Under the pieces are notes generated by a model. The model saw only the letters and a list, made by a program, of their open reading frames with translations. It was not told the origin of the DNA and did no database searches. Positions 16,631-25,435 of a DNA stretch of 64,000 nucleotides are shown in pieces (positions within the stretch are counted from its first letter, which is position 1; each line of letters opens with the position of its first letter). Location: contig NZ_BMGB01000001.1 in assembly GCF_014639655.1 (NCBI RefSeq), positions 434,001 through 498,000 of the forward strand, in the 5' to 3' direction. Position numbers and translations under genes: made by a program. This stretch comes from Conyzicola nivalis. GTDB lineage: Bacteria; Actinomycetota; Actinomycetes; Actinomycetales; Microbacteriaceae.

Positions 16631-17680
16631 ATGACCTTCCGCTCCGACCTGCGCAGCATTGTCGAACTGCGACCGAGCCCGCCCCGCCTGTACGTCGCCA
16701 TTCAGGCCGCGGTCGCCATCGGCATCCCGACCGTGGGCTTCGCCCTCGCCGGCAGCCCCGAACTCGGCCTGCTCGCCAGCAGCGGCGCCTTCCTCGCCCT
16801 GTACCTGACGACCCGCAGCCGCGGCGACCGCGCCCGCAGGCTGCCGTTGCTCGCCCTCGGGTTCCTCGCCGCCTCGGCCCTCGGCATAGCCGCATCCGGA
16901 AGCCTGGTCCTCGGCCTGCTCGTTCTGTTCGTCGTCGCTGCCGTCTCCTCGGTGCTCTGCCTCGGCCTGGACGTCGGCCCGCCCGGCGCCCTGTTCTTCG
17001 TGCTCGTCGCCGGCGTGAGCGGCCACGTCGCCGGGCCGGCAGAGCTCGGCGGCGGCGGCGTCGACGGCTGGCTCGTGCTGGGCATGCTCGCGCTCGGCCT
17101 CGTGATCGCCTACCTCGTGGTGCTCGCGCCGCTCGTGCTGCCGCGGGTGCGCGCCGCCGACGCTCGGGTGCGGAACGAACCGCTGCGGTTCGACTTCGAC
17201 GAGACGACCAGGATCATCCTGGTCCGTCTCATCGTCGCGACCGCGATCGCCGTGGTCGTGGCCGCTCCGCTCGGTATCCACCGCTCGTACTGGGTCCTGG
17301 TCGCGGTCGTCGCGATCCTGCAGAACGGGCACCGGCTGCGCCTCACCGCCCTGCGCGGCGTGCACCGCGTTCTCGGGACGCTCGTGGGCCTCGGCCTGTT
17401 CGCGCTCGTCTCGCTCGTGAACCCGACCGGGGTCTGGCTCGGCCTGCTGCTGATGGCGCTGCAGTTCGTGGTCGAGCTCGTCGTCATCCGCAACTACGGG
17501 TTGGCCCTCGTGTTCATCACGCCGCTCGCGCTCACGATCGCCGCCCAGGCCGGCACGGCCGCCGTCGACGTGATCGTGACCGAGCGCTTCTTCGACACCC
17601 TGCTGGGAGCGGCGATCGCGACCGCCGTGTTGCTCGCGGCGCTCGGGCTGATGCGCTGGCGAGCCCGGAACCCGGCATGA
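16631..17680 (+). CDS. FUSC-family integral membrane protein
   Basis: This 349-aa protein has two similar halves, each with four to five hydrophobic helices separated by a soluble stretch near residues 178-195. The second half includes the characteristic HRSYWVLVAVVAILQ and a HRVLGTLVG segment of the FUSC/aromatic acid exporter superfamily. Members export aromatic acids or similar compounds; the substrate is unknown. It starts at ATG 16631 and is followed after seven bases by a lipoprotein gene. Confidence 0.82.
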   Translation: MTFRSDLRSIVELRPSPPRLYVAIQAAVAIGIPTVGFALAGSPELGLLASSGAFLALYLTTRSRGDRARRLPLLALGFLAASALGIAASGSLVLGLLVLFVVAAVSSVLCLGLDVGPPGALFFVLVAGVSGHVAGPAELGGGGVDGWLVLGMLALGLVIAYLVVLAPLVLPRVRAADARVRNEPLRFDFDETTRIILVRLIVATAIAVVVAAPLGIHRSYWVLVAVVAILQNGHRLRLTALRGVHRVLGTLVGLGLFALVSLVNPTGVWLGLLLMALQFVVELVVIRNYGLALVFITPLALTIAAQAGTAAVDVIVTERFFDTLLGAAIATAVLLAALGLMRWRARNPA

Positions 17681-17687
17681 TGGAGGC

Positions 17688-18314
17688 GTGAACAGGGGCG
17701 GATGTCTCGTGGCCGCGGCAGCGGCAATCGTCGTTGTGCTGTCGGGCTGCACGGCCAGGGAGCTCCCGGCCGGTCCCACCGAGGCCGACGTCGACCGCTA
17801 CTACGACGCGATCGCGGACGCGCACTGGAACGCTCTCGGATTCGACCCGGCCGTGCCTCGGCCCGATATCGAGATCGGATTCACGACCGCGGAGACATGG
17901 GCGGAGCAGGTCGCCCGCTGTCTGAACGAGGCGGGATTCGACGGCTACAGCGAGCAGGGTGGCACGCTCCTCGTCACCGGCGACGCCACCAATCTCGAGC
18001 AGTCGGCCGAGGAGAAGCTCGCCAACTACCGGTGTCAGATCGCGCACCAGGTGCGGCCGGTCGCCGGTCAGATCCTCAGCGCCGCGCAGCTCGAGTACGT
18101 CTACGACTACTACGTGCGGTTTCTCGTGCCGTGCCTCGAGGCGCGCGGCGAGGAGATCACCGACATGCCCGACCGCGAGTCGTTCCTCGCCGAGAGCTTC
18201 GTCGGGGCCTGGAGCCCGTACTGGAGCTCCATCAGCGCGGACAGGGAGGAGTTCGCCCGGCTCCGAGTGGAGTGCCCACCGATGCCACCGGGCATAGCCG
18301 TGCCGTGGGAATAG
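17688..18314 (+). CDS. Hypothetical lipoprotein
   Basis: The GTG at 17688 opens a 208-aa product with a signal peptide ending in the lipobox LSGC (Cys near residue 21), so it should be exported and lipid-anchored. The mature part has several Cys (ARCLNEAGFDGY, YRCQIAHQV, PCLEARGEE) but no recognised domain. The GTG overlaps the presumed translation zone of the FUSC gene end (seven-base gap), suggesting coupling. Confidence 0.68.
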   Translation: MNRGGCLVAAAAAIVVVLSGCTARELPAGPTEADVDRYYDAIADAHWNALGFDPAVPRPDIEIGFTTAETWAEQVARCLNEAGFDGYSEQGGTLLVTGDATNLEQSAEEKLANYRCQIAHQVRPVAGQILSAAQLEYVYDYYVRFLVPCLEARGEEITDMPDRESFLAESFVGAWSPYWSSISADREEFARLRVECPPMPPGIAVPWE

Positions 18315-18340
18315 TTCCGCCGCGACATCCGTTCTATCTA

Positions 18341-18364
18341 CATGCAAACGTATAGACTTGCAAT
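18341..18364 (+). promoter_or_regulatory. Promoter with overlapping TGCAA/TTGCA inverted repeat
   Basis: TGCAA at 18343-18347 and TTGCA at 18358-18362 flank a -10-like TATAGA (18351-18356). The symmetry across the -10 suggests an operator for the monooxygenase/reductase pair, for example for a MarR- or TetR-type repressor; no such gene is adjacent. Confidence 0.45.
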
Positions 18365-18388
18365 GACAACCCGGGAGGGCACGAAATC

Positions 18389-19531
18389 ATGAGCACAGGC
18401 ACTGGAATGCAGTTCGGAATCTTCACCGTCGGAGACGTGACGACGGACCCCACCAACGACTCGACGCCCACCGAGCACCAGCGCATCAAGGCCATTCTGA
18501 CCATCGCGCAGAAGGTCGAAGAAGTCGGCATGGAGGTGTTCGCGCTCGGCGAGCACCACAACCCGCCGTTCGTGCCCTCGAGCCCCACGACGATGCTCGG
18601 CTACATCGCCGCCAAGACCGAGCGCCTGATCCTGTCGACCGCGACGACGCTCATCACCACGAACGACCCGGTGAAGATCGCCGAGGACTACGCGATGCTG
18701 CAGCACGTGGCCGACGGCCGCGTCGACCTCATGATGGGCCGCGGCAACACCGGCCCCGTCTACCCCTGGTTCGGCAAGGACATCCGCGACGGCATCCCGC
18801 TCGCGATCGAGAACTACGCCCTGCTGCAGCGTCTCTGGCGGGAAGATTTCGTCAACTGGGAGGGCAAGTTCCGGTCGCCCCTGCAGGGCTTCCAGTCGAC
18901 GCCCCGCCCGCTCGACGGCGTCGCGCCGTTCGTCTGGCACGGCAGCATCCGCTCTCCCGAGATCGCGGAACAGGCCGCCTACTACGGCGACGGCTTCTTC
19001 GCCAACAACATCTTCTGGCCGAAGGAGCACTACATGCGCCTCATCAGCTACTACCGCCAGCGCTTCGAGCACTACGGCCACGGCAAGGCCGAAGAGGCCA
19101 TCGTCGGACTCGGCGGCCAGGCGTTTATGGCGAAGAACTCGCAGGACGCGGTGAAGCAGTTCCGCCCGTACTTCGACAACGCGCCCGTCTACGGCCACGG
19201 TCCCACGATGGAGGACTTCACCGAGCAGACCCCGCTGACCGTGGGCAGCCCCCAGCAGGTCATCGACCGCTACGCCGGGATGCGCGAGCACTACGGGGAC
19301 TACCAGCGCCAGCTGTTCCTCATGGACCACGCCGGCCTGCCGCTGAAGACGGTGCTCGAGCAGCTCGACATCCTGGGTGAAGAGGTCATCCCCGTCCTGC
19401 GCAAGGAGTTCGCCAAGAACCGGCCAGCCAACGTGCCCGACGGCCCCACCCACGAGGCGCTTGTCGCGAAGCGGGATGCGGCTCTCGTCGCGTCCGTCCC
19501 TGAGCCCGTCGAAGCGGCGGTGGCCAACTGA
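18389..19531 (+). CDS. LLM-class FMN-dependent luciferase-like monooxygenase (CE1758-type)
   Basis: This 380-aa enzyme has the luciferase-like monooxygenase features LGEHHNPPFVPSSP near the N-terminus and DGRVDLMMGRGN in the middle, and resembles the corynebacterial CE1758 group, which is always paired with an FMN reductase. It would use reduced FMN from the downstream reductase to oxygenate an unknown substrate. GGGAGGG precedes the ATG. Its stop codon overlaps the ATG of the reductase (TGATG), which indicates translational coupling. The C-terminal coding end carries one copy of a short dispersed repeat. Confidence 0.86.
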   Translation: MSTGTGMQFGIFTVGDVTTDPTNDSTPTEHQRIKAILTIAQKVEEVGMEVFALGEHHNPPFVPSSPTTMLGYIAAKTERLILSTATTLITTNDPVKIAEDYAMLQHVADGRVDLMMGRGNTGPVYPWFGKDIRDGIPLAIENYALLQRLWREDFVNWEGKFRSPLQGFQSTPRPLDGVAPFVWHGSIRSPEIAEQAAYYGDGFFANNIFWPKEHYMRLISYYRQRFEHYGHGKAEEAIVGLGGQAFMAKNSQDAVKQFRPYFDNAPVYGHGPTMEDFTEQTPLTVGSPQQVIDRYAGMREHYGDYQRQLFLMDHAGLPLKTVLEQLDILGEEVIPVLRKEFAKNRPANVPDGPTHEALVAKRDAALVASVPEPVEAAVAN

Positions 19532-20160
19532 TGACCACCCGCAGAATCGCCGTCATCACCTCGGGGCTCAGCCAGCCCTCGTCGACGAGACTCCTCGCCG
19601 ACAGGCTCGCGGATGCCACGGCTCGCCAGTTGGCGACGCTGGGTATCGACGCCGAGGTGGAGATCCTCGAACTGCGCGACACCGCGCAGGACGTCGTCAA
19701 CAACCTGATGACCGGCTTCCCGAGCCCGAAGCTCGAGAAGGCGATCGAGACGGTCACGGGTGCCGACGCGCTCATCGCGGTGACGCCCGTGTTCACCACG
19801 AGCTACAGCGGATTGTTCAAGTCGTTCATCGACGTGCTCGATCCGCAGTCGCTCACCGACATGCCCGTGCTGATCGGCGCGACCGGGGGCAGTGAGCGGC
19901 ACTCGCTCGCCCTCGACTACGCCATGCGTCCGCTCTTCACCTACCTGCACGCCGTGGTGGTTCCGACGAGCGTGTACGCGGCGTCGAGCGACTGGGGGAG
20001 CACCGGGGACGGGGTCGCGGCAGCCCTGCCCGACCGCATCGACCGCGCCGCTCGCGAGCTCGCGAACCTGGCGGCCGAGTCCGACCGTTCCAGCCGCGTG
20101 GTCGACCCGTTCGCCCTGCCCGCCGGGTTCAGCCCCGTCGGCGGCTACGGCGCGCAGTAA
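19531..20160 (+). CDS. NAD(P)H-dependent FMN reductase, LLM partner (CE1759-type)
   Basis: The 209-aa flavodoxin-like protein shows ITSGLSQPSSTRLLADRLA for phosphate binding and TPVFTTSYSGLFKSFID, the typical NADPH-dependent FMN reductase segment. It should supply reduced FMN to the upstream monooxygenase, with which its start overlaps. A clear terminator follows at 20172-20203, ending a two-gene operon. Confidence 0.88.
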   Translation: MTTRRIAVITSGLSQPSSTRLLADRLADATARQLATLGIDAEVEILELRDTAQDVVNNLMTGFPSPKLEKAIETVTGADALIAVTPVFTTSYSGLFKSFIDVLDPQSLTDMPVLIGATGGSERHSLALDYAMRPLFTYLHAVVVPTSVYAASSDWGSTGDGVAAALPDRIDRAARELANLAAESDRSSRVVDPFALPAGFSPVGGYGAQ

Positions 20161-20171
20161 GAACCGATCCG

Positions 20172-20203
20172 AAAGCCCGACGCCGACACGGCGCCGGGCT
20201 TTT
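20172..20203 (+). terminator. Intrinsic terminator after the LLM/FMN reductase operon
   Basis: Arms AAAGCCCG (20172-20179) and CGGGCTTT (20195-20202), extended inside by CGCCG/CGGCG, form a strong stem followed by TTG. It lies just after the reductase stop. Confidence 0.85.
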
Positions 20204-20212
20204 GTGGTCTCT

Positions 20213-20218
20213 AGGATC
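20213..20218 (+). promoter_or_regulatory. -10 box for a leaderless start of the FAH-family gene
   Basis: TAGGAT ends five bases before the ATG at 20224 and there is no ribosome site, so a leaderless mRNA is likely. Confidence 0.45.
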
Positions 20219-20223
20219 GAGGC

Positions 20224-21075
20224 ATGACGAAGTTCCTGCGCCTCGGCCCTGTCGGTAGCGAGATCCCGGCCGTCGACGCCGGCGACGGCGTGCGCGACCT
20301 GCGCCCGCTGACCGCCGACATCGACGGTGCGTTCCTCGAGAGCGACGGCCTGCGCCGGGCGCGAGCCGCGGCATCCGACCTGCCCCTTCTCGAGGGAGCC
20401 GCCGACCTGCGCGTCGGCGCCCCCATCGCGCGTCCCGGTGCGGTGCTCTGCATCGGCCAGAACTACGCGGCGCACGCGGCAGAGTCGGGCAACGCCGCAC
20501 CCACCGTGCCCATTCTGTTCTTCAAACACCCGAACACCGTCGTCGGCGCGTTCGACGACATCCACGTGCCGCCGCGCGCCGGGAAAATCGACTGGGAGGT
20601 CGAGCTCGGCGTCGTCATCGGCACCCGCGCCCGCTACCTCGACTCGGTCGACGTCGCGCTGAGCCACGTCGCCGGGTACGTCGTCAGCCACGACGTCTCC
20701 GAGCGCACCTGGCAGAAGGACGAGTCGGGCGGCCAGTGGTCGAAGGGCGAGATCGCCGAGACCTTCAACCCGATCGGCCCGTTCCTCGTGCCCGCCGACG
20801 AGGTGGACGCGCAGAACCGGCGGCTCTGGTCGACCGTCAACGGCGAGGCGCGTCAAGACTCGACCACCGCCGACATGGTGTTCTCGGTGGCCTTCCTGGT
20901 CTGGCACCTCTCGCAGTACGGCGTGCTCGACCCCGGCGACCTGATCAACACGGGCACCCCCGAGGGTGTGGCGATGTCGGGCCGCTTCCCCTACCTGAAG
21001 GTCGGCGACGTCGTCGAACTGGGCGTCGAGGGACTCGGGGTCATGCGGCAGACGCTGGTCAGCGCACCGCGCTAG
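20224..21075 (+). CDS. Fumarylacetoacetate hydrolase family protein
   Basis: The 283-aa product has the C-terminal FAH fold with the metal ligands and core segments IGQNYAAHAAE, KIDWEVELGVVIG, SHDVSERTWQ and INTGTPEGVAMS. Family members include acylpyruvases, 2-hydroxyhepta-2,4-diene-1,7-dioate isomerases and oxaloacetate decarboxylases; the N-terminal 70-residue cap fits this broad bacterial group. The specific substrate cannot be read. Its stop abuts the stop of the convergent GH6 gene. Confidence 0.87.
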   Translation: MTKFLRLGPVGSEIPAVDAGDGVRDLRPLTADIDGAFLESDGLRRARAAASDLPLLEGAADLRVGAPIARPGAVLCIGQNYAAHAAESGNAAPTVPILFFKHPNTVVGAFDDIHVPPRAGKIDWEVELGVVIGTRARYLDSVDVALSHVAGYVVSHDVSERTWQKDESGGQWSKGEIAETFNPIGPFLVPADEVDAQNRRLWSTVNGEARQDSTTADMVFSVAFLVWHLSQYGVLDPGDLINTGTPEGVAMSGRFPYLKVGDVVELGVEGLGVMRQTLVSAPR

Positions 21076-22017
21076 TCACCGGTTGGTCACCAGCGACACC
21101 GCGTACCGGTCCCACCACACGCCCGCGGCAGGGCCGCCGTTGCAGGGCCCGTCGCTCACCCCCGGGTGCTTGACCCAGAGCAGCGCGTCGAGCTTCGTCG
21201 TGCCGGGAGTCGCTCGCGGGTTCACCCCGAGGGCCGCGCCCAGCGGGTTGCACCACTCGCCGTTCGCGCCGGCGCCGTTGCGCGACACGTCGATCACGTA
21301 GTGCTTCCAGTTCACCCGCGCCGAGAGCTTGCCGGCGTAATCCGACTCCTGTTGCACCGGGTGGAAGTTCGACACGTTCGTAAAGAAGCCGTTCGCCCGC
21401 GCGATGCCCGCCTTCTTCAGCCACTCCGCCTGCGCGGCCGGTCCGAGCCAGTTCGAGTTGCCGCCGTCGAGGTAGGTGACGAGTCCGGCGTCGGCGAGGA
21501 TGTCGACCGCCTGCCTGATGAGCGGTGGACGCACCGCCACCTCGCTGGCACACTTCGGGGCGGCGAGCGATGACAGCGAGTCCGGTTCGATGAGCACGAC
21601 GGCGCGTGTGCCCTCGAGTTCGTCGGCGATCACCCGGTTCCAGTCGAGGTAGGCGTCGTAGGTGGTGCCGCCGCCCGAGTGCCCGCCGCAGTCCCGGAAC
21701 GGGATCGCGTAGGTCACGAAGACGAGCGTCGCACCCTGTTTAGCGGCGGCGGCGACGTGTCGGCGGATGATGGTGCGCATGAGCTCGTCGCTCCACCAGT
21801 TTCCGAGCCAGACCGCGGTGGGCTGAGCCGCGATGACGGCCATGGCGTCGGCCGAAGCGACATCACCCTGCGCTCTGAGGCGGGCGTCCGCTTTAGCGGC
21901 ATCCGTATTTGCTTCCAGGTAGATCGGCCCCGGGAAGACCGGGTCGGCAGCGGTCGCCGATGTGGGCGCGCCGACGACGAGCAGCGCGGCGAACAGGAGT
22001 GCTGCCACCGCGCGCAT
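21076..22017 (-). CDS. Secreted GH6 family glycoside hydrolase (cellulase-like)
   Basis: Translation should begin at ATG 22017, where a signal peptide follows (RAVAALLFAALLVVGAP, cleaved near TATAA), giving 313 aa. The GH6 signatures are IPFRDCGGHSGGG with the acid Asp, and VVLIEPDSLSSL, plus TYLDGGNSNW and WVKHPGVSDG near the end. GH6 enzymes are inverting endoglucanases or cellobiohydrolases. There is no carbohydrate-binding module. The start lies two bases after the stop of a second GH6 gene, so the two form an operon that arose by tandem duplication. Confidence 0.9.
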   Translation of the reverse strand: MRAVAALLFAALLVVGAPTSATAADPVFPGPIYLEANTDAAKADARLRAQGDVASADAMAVIAAQPTAVWLGNWWSDELMRTIIRRHVAAAAKQGATLVFVTYAIPFRDCGGHSGGGTTYDAYLDWNRVIADELEGTRAVVLIEPDSLSSLAAPKCASEVAVRPPLIRQAVDILADAGLVTYLDGGNSNWLGPAAQAEWLKKAGIARANGFFTNVSNFHPVQQESDYAGKLSARVNWKHYVIDVSRNGAGANGEWCNPLGAALGVNPRATPGTTKLDALLWVKHPGVSDGPCNGGPAAGVWWDRYAVSLVTNR

Positions 22018-22019
22018 CG

Positions 22020-23066
22020 TCAGTCTTTCGTCGGACGGTTGTCGACGAGGTCGAGGGCCTGTTCTTCCCACCACACGCCGGCCTTCGGGCCGCCGTTGCA
22101 GGCGCCGTCGCTGATGCCGGGGTGTTTGATCCAGAGCAGCGCGTCGAGGCTGGTGCTCTCGCTCGTGGTCACGACCGGCGCCTGGCCGAGGGCCGCGCCG
22201 GTGGGGTTGCACCAGTCGCCCTTCCAGCCGTTGCCGTTGCGCGACACGTCGGTCACGAAGCGTTTGCCGCCGAGCAGGGCCGACAGCGCCTCGCCGTACT
22301 GGCGCTCCTCGTCGACCCGGTAGAAGTTGGAGACGTTGGTGAAGAAGCCGCGCGCGTTCTCAACGCCCGCCGACGTGAGCATCTCGGCCATGCGCTTCTC
22401 GGGGATCCAGTTGTTGTTGCCCGCGTCGAGATAGGAGGTGAGCCCTGCCGCGGTGAACGCCTCGACGGCGCCCTTGATGAGCGGGAGGCGGCGCGTCTCC
22501 TCGCCCGCGCACTTCTCGCTGAACAGCATGGCGAGCGAGTCGGGTTCGACGATCATCACCGCGCCGGTACCCTTCAGTTCGTCGGCCAGGGCCTGCGCCC
22601 ACGGCCCGTACTCGTCGTACTCGAGTCCGCCGGCCGAGAGCCCGCCGCAGTCGCGGTTGGGGATGGCGTACGGGACGAAGACGAGCGTCGTGCCGGCCTC
22701 TTCCGCCTCCGCGATGTACTCGCCGAGCACGTCGGGCATCTTCTCGGCGGTCAGCCATTCACCGAGCCAGATCGCCGTGGGCTGCTGGCTGATCTGCGCG
22801 ATCTTCTTCGCTTCCTCGGTCTTACCGGCGTCGCGCAACTGCTGTTCCGCGACCATCGCCTCCGAGCGCGGGTCGAGGAACGGCCCGCCCGGAAAGACCT
22901 CGGCACTCGTCTTGACGCCCGGGGTCGTGGTCGGAGTCGGGGCCGCGGATGACTCGGATCCACCGTCGTCCGCCGGTGCCGTGCAGCCAGCGGCGAGCAG
23001 CGCGACGGTGGCCGCGACGGCCGCGGCGATGCAGACCCGAGAGAAGGATGGTGCGGTCGAAGTCAC
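22020..23066 (-). CDS. GH6 family glycoside hydrolase, lipoprotein form
   Basis: The GTG at 23066 begins a 348-aa protein with lipobox LLAAGC (Cys near residue 28) and a Ser/Thr/Pro linker, so this enzyme should be anchored to the membrane surface, unlike its secreted partner. GH6 motifs are IPNRDCGGLSAGG, VMIVEPDSLAML, YLDAGNNNW and WIKHPGISDG. It shares its whole catalytic domain arrangement with the downstream gene. Together they suggest surface-bound plus released beta-1,4-glucan hydrolysis. Confidence 0.9.
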   Translation of the reverse strand: MTSTAPSFSRVCIAAAVAATVALLAAGCTAPADDGGSESSAAPTPTTTPGVKTSAEVFPGGPFLDPRSEAMVAEQQLRDAGKTEEAKKIAQISQQPTAIWLGEWLTAEKMPDVLGEYIAEAEEAGTTLVFVPYAIPNRDCGGLSAGGLEYDEYGPWAQALADELKGTGAVMIVEPDSLAMLFSEKCAGEETRRLPLIKGAVEAFTAAGLTSYLDAGNNNWIPEKRMAEMLTSAGVENARGFFTNVSNFYRVDEERQYGEALSALLGGKRFVTDVSRNGNGWKGDWCNPTGAALGQAPVVTTSESTSLDALLWIKHPGISDGACNGGPKAGVWWEEQALDLVDNRPTKD

Positions 23067-23125
23067 GTAGCGCCCCCAGCTAGGTTGAGGTTCAAGAGTT
23101 GCACGGCACCGCGGTAGGGGCAACG

Positions 23126-24010
23126 TCACCCAGCCGATGCGGAGGTGACGCGGTCGGCGAACAGCCCGAGCAGCGCCGCGACGGCCGGGCTCGGGTCGGG
23201 CCGGCTGATCACGCTCAGCCGCCAGTCGACGACGGGGTCGAGCCGCACGGCGACGGTGCCGGGCGGCAGCACGAGCGAGAGTTCCGGCACGACGGCGATT
23301 CCCAGATCCGCGGCGACGAAGCGCGGCACCTCGGTCAGGTCGCTTACGACAGTGCTCACGTTGCGCGTGATGCCCGCGTCGGCGAACGCCCGCTCGATCA
23401 CGACCCGGTTGCCGAAGCCCGCCGGCGTGTCCACGAACTTCTCCTCGGCGAGATCGCGCAACGTGACGCGCTTCAGCGCGGCGAGCGGATGACCCAGCGG
23501 AAGCACGGCCACGAAGCGGGTCTCGGCGAGCGTGAGCACCTCGAGCCCCACGAGGTCCTGGATCGGGAGGCCCATGAAGGCGACGTCGACGCGCCCGCGG
23601 CGCACGTCGTCGGCGAGCCCGGTCGAGCCGGAGGCGGATGCACCGAGCTGGAGATCGACGAGGGGGTGCAACCCGTGGAACTCGCCGAACAGTCCGGGCA
23701 GGTCGACGAACCCGACGTTCGTGAAGATGCCGACGCGCAGCCTTCCGCGGATGCCGGTGGTCGACGAGGCGCTGCGTACCCGGTCGATCGCCTCCAGCGC
23801 GATCCTCGCCTCGGGAAGCAGCAGCTCCCCGGCGGGGGAGAGGGCGACGCTCTTCGTCGACCTGACGAACAGGGTGGTGCCGAGGTCGGACTCGAGCGCG
23901 CGGATGCCGGCGGACACCGTGGACTGCACCGCGAACATCCGCGCTGCCGCCCTCGTGAAGTTGAGTTCTTCGGCGACCGCGACGAAGTATTCCAGTTGGC
24001 GGGTGTCCAT
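23126..24010 (-). CDS. LysR-type transcriptional regulator
   Basis: The start at ATG 24010 gives 294 aa: a winged helix-turn-helix at residues 1-60 (MDTRQLEYFVAVAEELNFTR, then RALESDLGTTLF) and a periplasmic-binding-like effector domain after residue 85. Divergent from it, 81 bases away, is an MFS transporter gene, the classical LysR arrangement, so it probably controls that transporter in response to its substrate. Confidence 0.92.
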   Translation of the reverse strand: MDTRQLEYFVAVAEELNFTRAAARMFAVQSTVSAGIRALESDLGTTLFVRSTKSVALSPAGELLLPEARIALEAIDRVRSASSTTGIRGRLRVGIFTNVGFVDLPGLFGEFHGLHPLVDLQLGASASGSTGLADDVRRGRVDVAFMGLPIQDLVGLEVLTLAETRFVAVLPLGHPLAALKRVTLRDLAEEKFVDTPAGFGNRVVIERAFADAGITRNVSTVVSDLTEVPRFVAADLGIAVVPELSLVLPPGTVAVRLDPVVDWRLSVISRPDPSPAVAALLGLFADRVTSASAG

Positions 24011-24091
24011 CCGCCTATTATCGCTTTCATCGATCAATTTGACCAGAATTAGTCGTTGGACACGATGAAGGTTCCGGCGCACTCTGGGGTC

Positions 24092-25309
24092 ATGACAATT
24101 TCGGCACCCGCCCGCACCACCCGGTTCCAGTTGCGCCACGGCGCCGGCTTCTGGATCATCGCCGCCGCCTTCTTCACGGTGATGGCATTCTCGACCCTGC
24201 CCACCCCGCTCTACGCGCTGTACCAGCAGCGCGACGGGTTCGCGACGTTCATGATCACCGTGATCTTCGCCGCGTACGGCATCGGCGTGATGGCGAGCCT
24301 GTACTTCGCCGGGCACGTGAGCGACTGGCTCGGCCGCCGCCGCATCATCCTCATCGCGATCGTCGTCGAGATCGTCGCTGCGGCGATCTTCCTGCTCTGG
24401 CCCGAGGTGCCGGGCCTGATCGTCGCGCGGTTCGTCAACGGCGTGGGTGTGGGCATGCTCACGGCCACGGCGACCGCGCACCTCAGCGAGCTGCGCGCCG
24501 TCGCGCGGCCCGACGAGGGACCGTCGACCTCCGGCACCGTCTCCAGCTTCGTCAACATCGGCGGGCTCGCCGCGGGCGCGCTGATGTCGGGTGTGCTCGC
24601 CCAGTTCGTGGTCGCACCGCTCGTCGTGCCCTACGTCGTCTTCCTGGTGCTGCTCGTCGTCGGCGCGATCGCCGTGGCCTTCGTGCCGGAGACGGTCGAG
24701 CGCCAGGAGGAGCGGCACGCCTACCGTCCGCAGCGGGTCTCGCTGCCCGCGGCTTCCCGCTCCACGTTCTTCGCGGCCGGGGCGGGCGCGTTCTCCGCCT
24801 TCGCCATCTTCGGACTGTTCACGTCGCTCGCCCCGAGCTTCATCGCGGGCACCCTGCACGAGCCGTCCCGCCTCGTCGCCGGTGCCGTCAGCTTCGTCGT
24901 CTTCGGAGCGGCAGCCGTGTCCCAGGTCCTCACGACCCGCCTCGCGCCGGTGCGCCAGTTGCAGCTCGCCGTCGTGCTCATGTCGCTCGGACTGGTCGGG
25001 ATCGCGACCGGCGTGCTCGTCGTCAGCCTGCCCGTCTTCGTGGGCGCCGGCCTGCTCGCCGGTGCGGGGGTCGGCATCCTGTTCCGCGGCTCGATCGGCG
25101 TCGCGGCGTCGCTCGCGAGCGGCCCGTCGCGCGGCGAGATCCTGGCCGCGCTGTTCCTCATCGCGTACGCCGGCATGTCGGTTCCCGTGCTGCTGATCGG
25201 TCTCGCGCTGGCCTTCCTACCGAGCACCACCGTGCTCGTCGGCTTTGCGGCGGTCGTGCTCGGGCTCGTGCTGGTGTCCGGAGCGCGCATGATCGCCACG
25301 CGCCGCTAG
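24092..25309 (+). CDS. MFS transporter
   Basis: The most likely start is ATG 24092, giving 405 aa beginning MTISAPARTT; upstream in-frame ATGs at 24056 and 24065 are alternatives. Twelve hydrophobic helices are visible, with the loop 2-3 motif GHVSDWLGRRR typical of major facilitator transporters, and a central cytoplasmic loop (ETVERQEERHAYRPQR). The substrate is unknown. It is divergent from the LysR gene, which probably regulates it. Confidence 0.85.
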   Translation: MTISAPARTTRFQLRHGAGFWIIAAAFFTVMAFSTLPTPLYALYQQRDGFATFMITVIFAAYGIGVMASLYFAGHVSDWLGRRRIILIAIVVEIVAAAIFLLWPEVPGLIVARFVNGVGVGMLTATATAHLSELRAVARPDEGPSTSGTVSSFVNIGGLAAGALMSGVLAQFVVAPLVVPYVVFLVLLVVGAIAVAFVPETVERQEERHAYRPQRVSLPAASRSTFFAAGAGAFSAFAIFGLFTSLAPSFIAGTLHEPSRLVAGAVSFVVFGAAAVSQVLTTRLAPVRQLQLAVVLMSLGLVGIATGVLVVSLPVFVGAGLLAGAGVGILFRGSIGVAASLASGPSRGEILAALFLIAYAGMSVPVLLIGLALAFLPSTTVLVGFAAVVLGLVLVSGARMIATRR

Positions 25310-25332
25310 CGGCTATCGGCGGGGCCTGCTGG

Positions 25333-25338
25333 TAGTCT
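25333..25338 (+). promoter_or_regulatory. Possible pnp promoter -10
   Basis: TAGTCT stands about 35 bases before the structured pnp leader and is the best -10 candidate in this gap. Confidence 0.35.
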
Positions 25339-25365
25339 GGAGTCGCAACACAATGGAGCAGGCTG

Positions 25366-25435
25366 GCGGAGAGCTGGTCAGTGGTGGTGAATTCCCGGCA
25401 CGCAGCCGGTGGTTTTCTACTGTTGACCAGACATG
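25366..25435 (+). ncRNA. Structured pnp leader, probable Actino-pnp RNA
   Basis: The 240-base region before pnp contains an outer stem CTGGTCA (25374-25380) with TGACCAG (25424-25430), enclosing an inner CCGG...CCGG helix. Actinobacterial pnp genes are known to carry a conserved 5-prime leader motif named Actino-pnp; position and general structure fit. Assignment rests on location and visible pairing, not on a model search. Confidence 0.5.

Noticed and set aside
24011-24859. N-terminal extension of the LysR regulator to 577 residues
   Set aside because: The canonical LysR start MDTRQLEYF is at 24010; upstream residues are a shadow of the MFS gene.
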